This document shows positions 33,034 through 40,485 of a stretch of 64,000 nt of DNA, in pieces. A program made the translations under genes and the position numbers. How positions within the stretch are numbered: the stretch's first letter is position 1; each line of letters starts with the position of its first letter. Location of the stretch: NCBI RefSeq assembly GCF_017876295.1, contig NZ_JAGINT010000001.1:4216001-4280000 (forward strand), given 5' to 3'. Source of the stretch: Kribbella aluminosa (GTDB lineage Bacteria > Actinomycetota > Actinomycetes > Propionibacteriales > Kribbellaceae). The notes beneath the pieces were generated by a model. It had not been told where the DNA came from and did not search any database. It saw nothing but the letters and a program-made list of their open reading frames with translations.

Positions 33034-33196
33034 GGTGTCGATCGCGCACACAGGAGCGGTGAATTCTGAAAGCCGTGTTCCTGGGCACTCTCTCGGCGAC
33101 CCTCTGGACGACACCGGGTGGCGTCTCGTCGGCGGGTCGGTCCCCGCGCGGTCCGGAGTTCCGTCACGGCCCGGCCGTGGCACGACACAGGAGGAA

Positions 33197-35350
33197 ATGT
33201 TGGCCCGACGAGGTCAGCGCCAGCCCGGCGCTACCCGTTCCGCACCCCGTCGCAGGCGTCGCGTCCGCGACGGTGAGTCAGACGGTCTGATCCAGGTCCT
33301 CGCGCAAGCTGTCCGCGAGGTCGAGAACGCGGTCACCCGCGGTGCTATCAAGCCGTCGACCCGGACGAAGTTCCAGGTCGTCGCGCTGCTGGTCCGCGAG
33401 GAGCGGGCCCGGGTGAACGGCGAGGCCGCGGCCACCGAGGCGTACCGGACCGAGCAGCTCCGGCGGCTCGACGGGATCGCGACGATCCTGGCCAAGACCG
33501 CCGCGCTGGAGCCGTCGCTGCTCGTGCTGCTGGCCGAGGACGCGGTGATGTCCGAGGCGGCGGCCGCGCTCAAGCGGCAGATGGTCGAGGAAGCCGGCCT
33601 GGAGGTTCCCGAGGAACCGGAGCCGGCCGAGCCGGTGTCAGCACCGGAGACCCAGGTCCGGCGGGTGGTGCCGCAGGCCGTGGTGTCCCGGCAGCTCGCC
33701 AACCCGTTCCTCGCCCCGGACTTCTCGGCGGCCCCGTCCCGCCCGACCGGTCCGAGCCGGCTCGGCGGCTGGGAGCTGATCGGCCCGCTGCTGCGCTCCT
33801 TCGAGCACGCGGCGGCCTCCGCCAGCATGGCGCTGCCGGACCCGACCTCGCTGCAACTCTCCGGCGGGATCGACGCGCTTCGGCTCCGCGGGCTGGAGCT
33901 GATGCCGCACCAGGCCCGGCTGATCGCCGCCGCCGCGGACGGGCACCGGACCTTCCTGCTCGCCGACGAGCCCGGCCTCGGCAAGACCGCCCAGGCGCTG
34001 CTCGCCGCGCAGGCCGTGGACGCCTACCCGCTGCTGGCCGTCGTACCGAACGTGGTCAAGACCAACTGGGCCCGCGAGGCCGGTCTCTGGACGCCGCGCA
34101 AGACCCCGACCGTGATCCACGGTGACGGCGACACGATCGACGGCTTTGCGGACATCGTGGTGGTGAACTACGAGGTCCTCGACCGGCACGTCGGCTGGCT
34201 CGGCGACCTGGGGTTCCGCGGCATGGTGGTGGACGAGGCGCACTTCATCAAGAACAAGAAGTCGCAGCGCTCCCGGAACGTGCTCGAGCTGGCCAACCGG
34301 ATCCGCTCCCGGACCATCCGGCCGCTGCTGATGGCGCTCACCGGTACGCCGCTGATCAACTCGATCGAGGATTTCACCGCGATCTGGGAGTTCCTCGGCT
34401 GGGTCGACGAGAAGGCGCCGCGCGCCGAGCTGATGGAGAAGCTCGACGCCACCGACCTGACCCCGGCCGACCCCGGGTTCGCCGCGGCCGCCCGGGCCAG
34501 CGTGATCGACATGGGGATCGTCCGGCGCCGCAAGGTGGACGTCGCGGCGGACATCCCGGCCCGCCGGATCGCCGACCTGCCGGTCGAGCTGGACGGCGCC
34601 CTCGGGCGCTCGATCCGGGCCGCCGAGCGGGAGCTCGCCGACCGGCTGGTCGCGCGGTACCGGACCGCGCTGGAGACCCGGCGTTCGGGTGCCGTCGTGG
34701 AGGGTATCGACCACGACCTGGTCCGCCAGGTGGCCGGCTGGGAGCGGACCGAGATGGCCGCCAAGAAGACCGGCGACAACGTGTTCAGCCTGTTCCGCCG
34801 GATCGGTCAGGCGAAGGCCGGCCTGGCCGCGGACTACGCCGCGCAGCTGGCGCAGAACGTCGGCAAGGTGGTCTTCTTCGCCCGGCACATCGAGGTGATG
34901 GACACCGCCGAGGAGCTGTTCGCCGAGCGCGGCATCCGGTACGCCTCGATCCGCGGCGACCAGACGTCCCGGACCCGGCAGAAGAACATCGATGCCTTCG
35001 TCAACGATCCCGAGGTGTCGATCGCGGTCTGCTCGCTGCTCACCGCGGGCGTCGGACTGAACCTGCAGGTCTCCTCGAACGTCGTGCTCGCCGAGCTCTC
35101 CTGGACGAACGCCGAGCAGACCCAGGCGATCGACCGGGTGCACCGGATCGGCCAGGACGAGCCGGTCACCGCGTGGCGGATCATCGCCGCGCAGACCATC
35201 GACACCCGGGTCGCGGACCTCATCGACGCCAAGGCCGGCCTGGCCGCCAAGGCACTCGACGGCTCCGACGAAGAGGTCGGCTCCTCGGCCGACTTCCAGC
35301 TCGAGGCCCTGGCCGCGCTCCTGACCCGGGCGCTAGAGGCCGCTGCCTGA
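33197..35350 (+). CDS. SNF2-type DEAD/DEAH-box helicase
   Basis: 717 residues. A 240-residue N-terminal region (coiled and Pro-rich, with SAPETQVRRVVPQAV) precedes the SNF2 ATPase: motif I ADEPGLGKTAQ near residue 258, motif II VDEAHFIKNKKSQRS near 345, motif III LTGTPLINS, and in the second lobe VVFFARHIEV, motif V AGVGLNLQ and motif VI QAIDRVHRIGQ. It lacks the SWIM/MotA extension of RapA and is closest to stand-alone bacterial SNF2 translocases. The ATG is chosen by AGGAGG; the frame is open further upstream, but codons there lose the GC3 bias. Confidence 0.92.
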   Translation: MLARRGQRQPGATRSAPRRRRRVRDGESDGLIQVLAQAVREVENAVTRGAIKPSTRTKFQVVALLVREERARVNGEAAATEAYRTEQLRRLDGIATILAKTAALEPSLLVLLAEDAVMSEAAAALKRQMVEEAGLEVPEEPEPAEPVSAPETQVRRVVPQAVVSRQLANPFLAPDFSAAPSRPTGPSRLGGWELIGPLLRSFEHAAASASMALPDPTSLQLSGGIDALRLRGLELMPHQARLIAAAADGHRTFLLADEPGLGKTAQALLAAQAVDAYPLLAVVPNVVKTNWAREAGLWTPRKTPTVIHGDGDTIDGFADIVVVNYEVLDRHVGWLGDLGFRGMVVDEAHFIKNKKSQRSRNVLELANRIRSRTIRPLLMALTGTPLINSIEDFTAIWEFLGWVDEKAPRAELMEKLDATDLTPADPGFAAAARASVIDMGIVRRRKVDVAADIPARRIADLPVELDGALGRSIRAAERELADRLVARYRTALETRRSGAVVEGIDHDLVRQVAGWERTEMAAKKTGDNVFSLFRRIGQAKAGLAADYAAQLAQNVGKVVFFARHIEVMDTAEELFAERGIRYASIRGDQTSRTRQKNIDAFVNDPEVSIAVCSLLTAGVGLNLQVSSNVVLAELSWTNAEQTQAIDRVHRIGQDEPVTAWRIIAAQTIDTRVADLIDAKAGLAAKALDGSDEEVGSSADFQLEALAALLTRALEAAA

Positions 35351-35947
35351 CAGCTCGCCCACCGGCAACACGACCGCCAGCTGGTTGGTTGCCGGGGCGA
35401 GTGGGCAGGTCCACTCGGGGCTGTAGGCGCAGGACGGGTTGTACGCGAAGTTCAGGTCGACGACGAAGTGGCCCGTGGACAGGTCGCTGCCGAGGTCGGC
35501 GCCTTTGACGGTGTCGATCAGGTAGCGGCCGCCGCCGTACGTCGAGCTGCTGCGGTCCTTGACCGGGACGAAGAGGCCGCCGCCGTACGACTCCAGCCAC
35601 CAGACGTCCAGGTCGCCGATCGGGAGGTGCAGGACGCCTACCCGGGAGAACGGGATCGCCCCGTCGGTGGCCGACTGGAACTCCCAGTTGTCGGGTTTCA
35701 CGTCGGTGTCGAGCGTTGATTCATAGCGGTACTGCGGGTCGTACGCCGCGACCGGTGCGCCGCGGTACGTCGCGCGGTCTTGGCCCGGGACCGGGGAGGC
35801 CGGGTGGTGCATCAGTAGGTCGTTGCGGCGTGCTTGCCAGTGGGCGTGGGCTGCCGCGGGGTCCGATTCGGTGCGGACGGCGTTGTACAGGTCGAAGACC
35901 TGGCGGCGCCAGTCGGCGACGGCCAGGGTGGGGGCTGGGAAGTCCAC
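35333..35947 (-). CDS. DUF1684 domain protein
   Basis: 204 residues from GTG 35947 (after ACAGGAGACACC). The signature end of the family is seen: GHFVVDLNFAYNPSCAYSPE, then WTCPLAPATNQLAVVLPVGE. The conserved cysteines and asparagines suggest a small-molecule or metal site, but no biochemical role is established. It follows the lytic transglycosylase gene after 11 bases, on the same strand. Confidence 0.9.
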   Translation of the reverse strand: MDFPAPTLAVADWRRQVFDLYNAVRTESDPAAAHAHWQARRNDLLMHHPASPVPGQDRATYRGAPVAAYDPQYRYESTLDTDVKPDNWEFQSATDGAIPFSRVGVLHLPIGDLDVWWLESYGGGLFVPVKDRSSSTYGGGRYLIDTVKGADLGSDLSTGHFVVDLNFAYNPSCAYSPEWTCPLAPATNQLAVVLPVGELSGSGL

Positions 35948-35958
35948 GGTGTCTCCTG

Positions 35959-36600
35959 TCAGCTCTTGAGGGCGCCGGCGGACTGGGTCCAGTACTTGTG
36001 GATCTTGCCGAGGTACGACTGCGCCTGCGTCCCCGCCGTCCGGCCGCGGGCGAAGATCCGCATGTTGCCGCCGCCGGCGTTGTAGCCGAGGGCAAGCAAC
36101 TCGTCCTTGGTGTACAGGTCGGCGCGCTTCGCCGGCAGCCGTCTCGCCAGGTCGTGCAGGTGCCAGGCCGCGGCCTCGATCGCCAGCGCCGGGTTGTCCG
36201 GCAACTCCTCCCACCTCCGCTTGGCGAAGTCCCGGCCACGTTTCGTCTCGTCGAACGCCGGCTTGTGCATGTTCGCGATCCCGAACGCCGGGTTCGAGTC
36301 GACCTCCGCCCACTGCCGCTCGAACTTCGGGTCGTGCGGCTTGTACGACTCGGCGTACAGGATCGCCATCAGCAGTTGCGGGTTCACCCCCGCCTGCTTC
36401 GCGTACCGCCGTACGTCGGTCGCGAAGTGCGCCGGATCGTAGTCCTGGTACCAGGCCCTGGAGGCCGTGGCGGTCGGCTTCGGTGTGGTGGTCGCCTTCG
36501 TACTCGGGACAGGCTTGTCCGCGGTGTCCTTGCTGGAGCACGCCGTCAAGACACCGACGAGCAGTACTCCGATCCCCACCCATGCCCAGCGCTTCGCCAC
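35959..36600 (-). CDS. Lipoprotein with lytic-transglycosylase (SLT/lysozyme-like) domain
   Basis: 213 residues from GTG 36600. A lipobox (LLVGVLTAC) follows a basic start, then a Thr/Pro/Lys linker. From about residue 60 the fold is lysozyme-like: KQAGVNPQLLMAILYAESYK carries the candidate catalytic glutamate, and LLALGYNAGGGNMRIFARG is the typical second motif of SLT enzymes. It should sit outside the membrane and cleave peptidoglycan. It heads a two-gene unit with the DUF1684 protein. Confidence 0.88.
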   Translation of the reverse strand: MAKRWAWVGIGVLLVGVLTACSSKDTADKPVPSTKATTTPKPTATASRAWYQDYDPAHFATDVRRYAKQAGVNPQLLMAILYAESYKPHDPKFERQWAEVDSNPAFGIANMHKPAFDETKRGRDFAKRRWEELPDNPALAIEAAAWHLHDLARRLPAKRADLYTKDELLALGYNAGGGNMRIFARGRTAGTQAQSYLGKIHKYWTQSAGALKS

Positions 36601-36688
36601 GCCCCCACCGTACCGGTGAGCCAACAGCACGACCCCGGTTCGGGCGCTGGTCCTCCTGGCAGGCTGCCGAAGCGTTGCCCTGGCAAAC

Positions 36689-36701
36689 GGAAAGCGCTTG
36701 C
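36689..36701. promoter_or_regulatory. LacI-type operator-like dyad before the VOC gene
   Basis: GGAAAGCGCTTGC contains the perfect palindrome AAGCGCTT (36692-36699), resembling the GAAAGCGCTTTC sites of actinobacterial LacI-family sugar regulators. It directly abuts the -10 box TAGGAT (36702-36707). Confidence 0.45.
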
Positions 36702-36707
36702 TAGGAT
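36702..36707 (+). promoter_or_regulatory. -10 box of VOC gene, leaderless
   Basis: TAGGAT, 6 bases before the ATG at 36714. Confidence 0.5.
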
Positions 36708-36713
36708 GGTTCG

Positions 36714-37352
36714 ATGATCTACGAGCTGAATCATGTCGGTGGGCGGGTGCAGGATCTCGAGGCGAGCCTGGCGTTCTACGGCGGGCTCGGCGCGGAGGTG
36801 GTGGACCGGTTGTTCATGAGCGGGTCGCGGGTGAACCGGGTGCACATCCAGCTCGCGACCGGGCTGGTCGAGCTGCTGCACCACGAGGAGGCGGACCCGC
36901 GGGCGACGTACGGGCTGAATCATGTCGGGTTCATGACCGACGATCTGGACGGGGACTACGGGCGGCTGATCGCGCTCGGGTACGGCGAGATCTCGTCGCC
37001 GCGGGTGGCCGGGAGCGGGCAGGGCCGACTGGCGTTCCTGTCGGACCCGAACGGCGTACGCGTCGAGCTCCTGCAGCGGTCGGAGGAGTTCCGGGTCGCG
37101 CCGATCACGTCGGGGCCGGTGCAGGCGCTGTCGTACGTCGGTGTCGCGGCACCGGACGTCGACGCCGCCGCCGAGTTCTACGGCACCCACCTCGGGATGC
37201 AGCAGGTCGCGGACGACACGTTCCGGCTGGGGCCGGACGCCGTCAAACTCTTGCCGTCGGCAACCACCACGATCGATCACCTCGGCCTCACCACCGATAC
37301 CCAACAGTCCGCCGCCCAGGACCCCGACGGCAACCGCGTCACCTTCGTCTGA
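36714..37352 (+). CDS. VOC-superfamily protein with two glyoxalase-like modules
   Basis: 212 residues made of two beta-alpha-beta3 halves: the first opens LNHVGGRVQDLEASLAFYGG and contains LNHVGFMTDDLDGDYGRLIA with SDPNGVRVELLQ; the second opens ALSYVGVAAPDVDAAAEFYG. Metal-ligand candidates are His and Glu in LNHV and VELL. The second half lacks its terminal glutamate-bearing strand (ends PDGNRVTFV), so only one metal site may form. Substrate unknown. The promoter carries a LacI-like dyad. Confidence 0.88.
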   Translation: MIYELNHVGGRVQDLEASLAFYGGLGAEVVDRLFMSGSRVNRVHIQLATGLVELLHHEEADPRATYGLNHVGFMTDDLDGDYGRLIALGYGEISSPRVAGSGQGRLAFLSDPNGVRVELLQRSEEFRVAPITSGPVQALSYVGVAAPDVDAAAEFYGTHLGMQQVADDTFRLGPDAVKLLPSATTTIDHLGLTTDTQQSAAQDPDGNRVTFV

Positions 37353-37387
37353 CCGCTCCCCCACTGCCGATTCACCCGGTGGAGCCT

Positions 37388-37393
37388 TAACCT
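37388..37393 (+). promoter_or_regulatory. -10 box preserved before a methyltransferase remnant
   Basis: TAACCT, 6 bases before the GTG at 37400, the same leaderless geometry as in intact genes of the window. Confidence 0.35.
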
Positions 37394-37399
37394 GGGGCG

Positions 37400-37566
37400 G
37401 TGTTCGACCACGACGCGCTCGGCGGGGTGTTCCGGGACGACTCGCCGTTCACGCTCGGCGACCGCGAGCAGACGCGGAACCTCCTCACGGCGGCCGGCTC
37501 TTCCGGGGCGACCTTCACCGCGGCGCGGGAGCCGATCTACTCCGGAGGCGATGTGACCGGGGTCAC
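37400..37566 (+). pseudogene. Methyltransferase remnant (start plus a C-terminal piece)
   Basis: From GTG 37400 the frame reads MFDHDALGGVFRDDSPFTLG, then DREQTRNLLTAAGSSGATFT and AAREPIYSGGDV. The part from DSPFTLGDREQTRNLLTAAG is the region near the C-terminus of class I methyltransferases of the UbiE/Coq5-like group, where it follows the Rossmann fold. Here the Rossmann fold is missing, so the gene was probably collapsed from start to late region. The frame continues without meaning into the next gene. Confidence 0.55.
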
Positions 37567-37568
37567 AT
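37551..37568. promoter_or_regulatory. Perfect ATGTGACC-GG-GGTCACAT dyad
   Basis: An 8+8 perfect inverted repeat 73 bases upstream of the RibD-like gene start, at the edge of the methyltransferase remnant. Probably an operator for the downstream gene; the regulator is not identifiable. Confidence 0.5.
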
Positions 37569-37576
37569 TTCCGGTC

Positions 37577-37603
37577 TGTCGATTCGCCGGCGGTCCGGTC
37601 GAC
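37577..37603 (+). promoter_or_regulatory. ECF-type promoter candidate (TGTCGA-N15-GTCGAC)
   Basis: TGTCGA at 37577-37582 matches the hexamer before the ECF42 operon; GTCGAC follows after 15 bases (37598-37603). It could place the RibD-like gene under an ECF factor. Confidence 0.3.
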
Positions 37604-37641
37604 GCTCAGGCAAAAGCAAACCTACGAAGGAGCATGACGAC

Positions 37642-38217
37642 ATGCGAAAGCTGATCACCACCGCGTTCATCTCGGTCGACGGCGTCGTTGAAGGCCCGGG
37701 CGGCGAGAAGGAGTACCGGAACGTCGGCTGGACCATGAAGGACATCGAGTTCGACGAGACGGCGTACGCGCTCAAGGGCGAGGAGCAGGAGGAGGCCACC
37801 GCGCTCCTGCTCGGCCGGGTCAGCTACCAGTCGTTCGCGCCGGTCTGGCCGAAGATGGTGAACGAGTTCGCCGGCTACCTGGCGATGCCGAAGTACGTCG
37901 TCTCGACCACGCTCCAGGAGAGCGACCTGGTGACGAACTGGAACGAGATCAACATCCTCCGCTCGCTCGACGACGTCGCCGCACTGAAGGAGACCGAGGG
38001 CGGCCCGATCATCGTCCACGGCAGCGCCACCCTGAACCGCAACCTCTCCGACGCCGGCCTGATCGACCAGTACAACCTGATGGTCTTCCCGGTCCTCCTC
38101 GGCGCCGGCAAACGCCTCTTCAGCGACGCCGACCGCGACAAGATCAAGCTCAAGCAGACCTCCAGCCAGTCCTACTCCAACGGCATCCAGCGCCTAACGT
38201 ACGACGTACTCCACTGA
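37642..38217 (+). CDS. Dihydrofolate reductase-family (RibD C-terminal domain) protein
   Basis: 191 residues starting at ATG 37642 after GAAGGAG. The sequence MRKLITTAFISVDGVVEGPG, TALLLGRVSYQSFAPVW, MPKYVVSTTL and GPIIVHGSATLNRNL are the typical RibD_C/DHFR-like strands with the NADPH loop. Stand-alone members reduce unknown substrates; there is no riboflavin or folate gene nearby. They are common in ECF41/ECF42 regulons, and the TGTCGA element upstream fits that (inference). Confidence 0.92.
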   Translation: MRKLITTAFISVDGVVEGPGGEKEYRNVGWTMKDIEFDETAYALKGEEQEEATALLLGRVSYQSFAPVWPKMVNEFAGYLAMPKYVVSTTLQESDLVTNWNEINILRSLDDVAALKETEGGPIIVHGSATLNRNLSDAGLIDQYNLMVFPVLLGAGKRLFSDADRDKIKLKQTSSQSYSNGIQRLTYDVLH

Positions 38218-38226
38218 CCCGCTGGA

Positions 38227-38610
38227 CTACCGTTCGGGGGCGGGGAGCCAGCGGGCGGCTGCGTGGTAGGTGTCGTCGGGGGTGTGGTTGAACGCGATCG
38301 CGGCGTCGGGCGCGTGCCTGCGGATCAGGTTGATGATGGTTTCGAAGAGCCCGGACTGTTCCTCTGATCTGCGGATGCCGCCGCCGACGACCACGCACTC
38401 CCACGGGTGTGCGGCGAGCGCGGCCGTCACCACCGCCTCGATGTCGTCGCGGCCGTCCAGGCCGACCAGGCACGTCTCCGCGCCGACACCGTGCGCGGCG
38501 AAGTCCGCCATCCCCGCCTGGATCCCGGTCGCCACCGGCTCCGGGTCCCACGGCCCGGGGACGCGGTACGGATCCAGCCCGATCACCAGCACCCGCGGCT
38601 TGCTGTCCAT
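38227..38610 (-). CDS. Conserved hypothetical protein, Rossmann-like
   Basis: 127 residues. The N-terminus KPRVLVIGLDPYRVPGPW and the central WECVVVGGGIRRSEEQSGLF suggest a small Rossmann-like alpha/beta fold with two glycine-rich turns; the end is FNHTPDDTYHAAARWLP. No catalytic motif is recognised. The start is supported by TAGTGT 6 bases before the ATG; that TAG is also the stop codon of the GH51 gene on the same strand. Confidence 0.75.
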   Translation of the reverse strand: MDSKPRVLVIGLDPYRVPGPWDPEPVATGIQAGMADFAAHGVGAETCLVGLDGRDDIEAVVTAALAAHPWECVVVGGGIRRSEEQSGLFETIINLIRRHAPDAAIAFNHTPDDTYHAAARWLPAPER

Positions 38611-38616
38611 CCGACG

Positions 38617-38622
38617 ACACTA
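38617..38622 (-). promoter_or_regulatory. -10 box of hypothetical gene, overlapping the GH51 stop codon
   Basis: TAGTGT on the minus strand; TAG is the GH51 stop. It lies 6 bases before the ATG at 38610. Confidence 0.4.
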
Positions 38623-40215
38623 ACCCTCGAAGGAGAGCAGCGTGATGCTGTGCGGCGGGAACTCGTAGGTTCCGTCGAACTCCTCCGTGCCGAGGTCGCG
38701 GAGTGCCACGGTGTCCGGTGCGCTGAGGGTGTTCGACGCGAGTACGTCGTCCGCGCTCAGGCGCTTTACCGTGCACCTGGCGGGCAGCCCCTCGTGACGG
38801 CCGTCGAGGGTCAGCCCGGCGCGGATCGTCGCATCGCGGTGGCGGTTGATCACCGCGACCCGGATCGACCGCCCGTCGGTCGTCGCCGACACATCCAGGT
38901 CCGGCACCGTCGCCGGGACGGTCCGGAACTCGCCCCGGTGGTCCCGCTCGTCACCCTGCCGTACGGCGGCCAACCGGCCCGGCGACCGGACGTCGGCCGC
39001 GAGCGCGATCGGGCCGAGGTGGTTCTGGTACAGGTCCCACACGTGGTAGGTCGCCGCGCGGACCGAACCGTTGGGGCGGGCAACGATCACGCCGTTCGCG
39101 TTCAGCAGGTTGACGGTGTTCGCCATCGTCACCGGGACTTCCCGGCCGCCGGCGCGATGCAGAGCGTGGAAGACGCCGGCGTAGAACAGCGCGTCCGCGA
39201 GCGTACGCGGGCTCCAGCGGTTCACTCGGTGCGCGGGACGGGCATCTAGCCCGTCGACGTCGCGCGCGACCGTGCCGCCGTCGTCCGACGGTTGCGGCTC
39301 CGGCCAGGTCGCGGGCTCGACGTGCCTGATGTTCCACTCGTCCAGCGCGAGCCCGAGCGGGCGGTCCACACCGGCTCGGGCGGCGACGGCGCCGACCAGG
39401 TCGGAGTACTCGACGATCTGCTGCTCGAAGTACAGCGACTGGGCGACGATCGCGTCGTACTCCGAGGCGCCGTCGATCAGCTGCGTGGTCGCGCCGTAGA
39501 GGTGGAACGACAGGTAGTCGATCTGGTTGCCGACGGCCCGCAGTACCGCGTCCGTCCAGCCGTCCCGGTCGTCGGTCTTCCCGACCGCGACGAACTTCAG
39601 CGACGGGTCGACCGCGCGCATGAAGCGGGCGTGCTCAGCCGCGTCGGCGGCGTACGCGGCGGCGGGGCGGTGGCCCATTTGCCAGTCGCCGTACACCTCG
39701 TTCCCGAGGCCCCAGTACTTCACGCCGTACGGCGGGCGGCCGCGGCGGCGGGTGTACTCCGTGTCGCCGGCATAGTTCGTGTACTCGACCCAGCGGACGG
39801 CCTCGTCGACGTCGCGGCAGCTGTGCGCGAGGTACGGCTCGGTCCCGACCTCGGCGCACCAGGCGAGGAACTCGTCGGTGCCGAAGTGGTTGTCCTCCTC
39901 CGAGCCCCAGGCCGGCTCCAGCCGGCGCGGACGACCGGCGCGCGGGCCGATGCCGTCCTCCCAGTGGTACGCCGACGTGAAGTTGCCGCCCGGCCAGCGC
40001 ACGATCGGGAGGCCGAGTTCCCGGCAGAGCTCGATCACGTCCGTACGGAGACCGCTCCGGACGTCGGCGCCGCCGTACGCGAGCGGTGAGCCCTCGTCGA
40101 ACACACCACCGTCGATGTTGCCGAAGAACGCGGACTCCAGGAAGTGCCCGTAGATCATCGGATCGATGGCGTGCTGCCGGTCGCTGTGGATGTCGATCGT
40201 GGCGGCGAAAGTCAC
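38620..40215 (-). CDS. Alpha-L-arabinofuranosidase, GH51
   Basis: 531 residues, no signal peptide, so cytosolic like most GH51 enzymes. The barrel carries YGHFLESAFFGNIDGGVFDE near the start, the acid/base glutamate in YWGLGNEVYG near residue 172 and the nucleophile glutamate in LALDEWNIRH near 292. A C-terminal beta-sandwich follows from about residue 430. It releases arabinose from arabinan or arabinoxylan oligosaccharides. The GTG start at 40215 has TATAGT 8 bases upstream. No sugar transporter or regulator is adjacent. Confidence 0.93.
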   Translation of the reverse strand: MTFAATIDIHSDRQHAIDPMIYGHFLESAFFGNIDGGVFDEGSPLAYGGADVRSGLRTDVIELCRELGLPIVRWPGGNFTSAYHWEDGIGPRAGRPRRLEPAWGSEEDNHFGTDEFLAWCAEVGTEPYLAHSCRDVDEAVRWVEYTNYAGDTEYTRRRGRPPYGVKYWGLGNEVYGDWQMGHRPAAAYAADAAEHARFMRAVDPSLKFVAVGKTDDRDGWTDAVLRAVGNQIDYLSFHLYGATTQLIDGASEYDAIVAQSLYFEQQIVEYSDLVGAVAARAGVDRPLGLALDEWNIRHVEPATWPEPQPSDDGGTVARDVDGLDARPAHRVNRWSPRTLADALFYAGVFHALHRAGGREVPVTMANTVNLLNANGVIVARPNGSVRAATYHVWDLYQNHLGPIALAADVRSPGRLAAVRQGDERDHRGEFRTVPATVPDLDVSATTDGRSIRVAVINRHRDATIRAGLTLDGRHEGLPARCTVKRLSADDVLASNTLSAPDTVALRDLGTEEFDGTYEFPPHSITLLSFEG

Positions 40216-40223
40216 AGCACTCG

Positions 40224-40229
40224 ACTATA
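40224..40229 (-). promoter_or_regulatory. -10 box of the GH51 gene, leaderless
   Basis: TATAGT on the minus strand, 8 bases before the GTG at 40215; five of six bases match TATAAT. Confidence 0.5.
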
Positions 40230-40237
40230 GACCGAAA

Positions 40238-40478
40238 CGCACGCCGCCGAACGTCCTGCTCATCTGCACCGACCAGCAGCGCTTCTCCGCAGTAGGTGCC
40301 TCAGGCAACGACGAGATCGACACGCCGAACCTGGACCGGCTCGCGAGCCAGGGTGCATTGTTCGAGAACTGCTACCGGTGTGTGCACCTTCCTCGGCGCG
40401 CTCGACGCGGAGGGGCTGGCCGACGACACGCCGGCCGCAACCGAGAACCGCACCCAGCCCCGCATCGCGGACTGGTAA
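40238..40478 (+). pseudogene. Sulfatase, gutted remnant
   Basis: The first piece reads TPPNVLLICTDQQRFSAVGA, SGNDEIDTPNLDRLASQGAL and FENCY, the exact start of type I sulfatases with metal-binding aspartates in CTDQQ. The next 95 bases, in another frame, read VCTFLGALDAEGLADDT, which matches the helix before the TSDHG metal site, and end IADW-stop. About 400 residues, including the Cys/Ser that becomes formylglycine, are missing. It is divergent from the GH51 gene, so the pair may once have served polysaccharide use. Confidence 0.75.
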
Positions 40479-40485
40479 GCCATCG

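Noticed and set aside
33059..33196. Upstream GTG or ATG start for the helicase
   Set aside because: Codons in this stretch lack the G/C third-position bias and the AGGAGG directly precedes the ATG at 33197.
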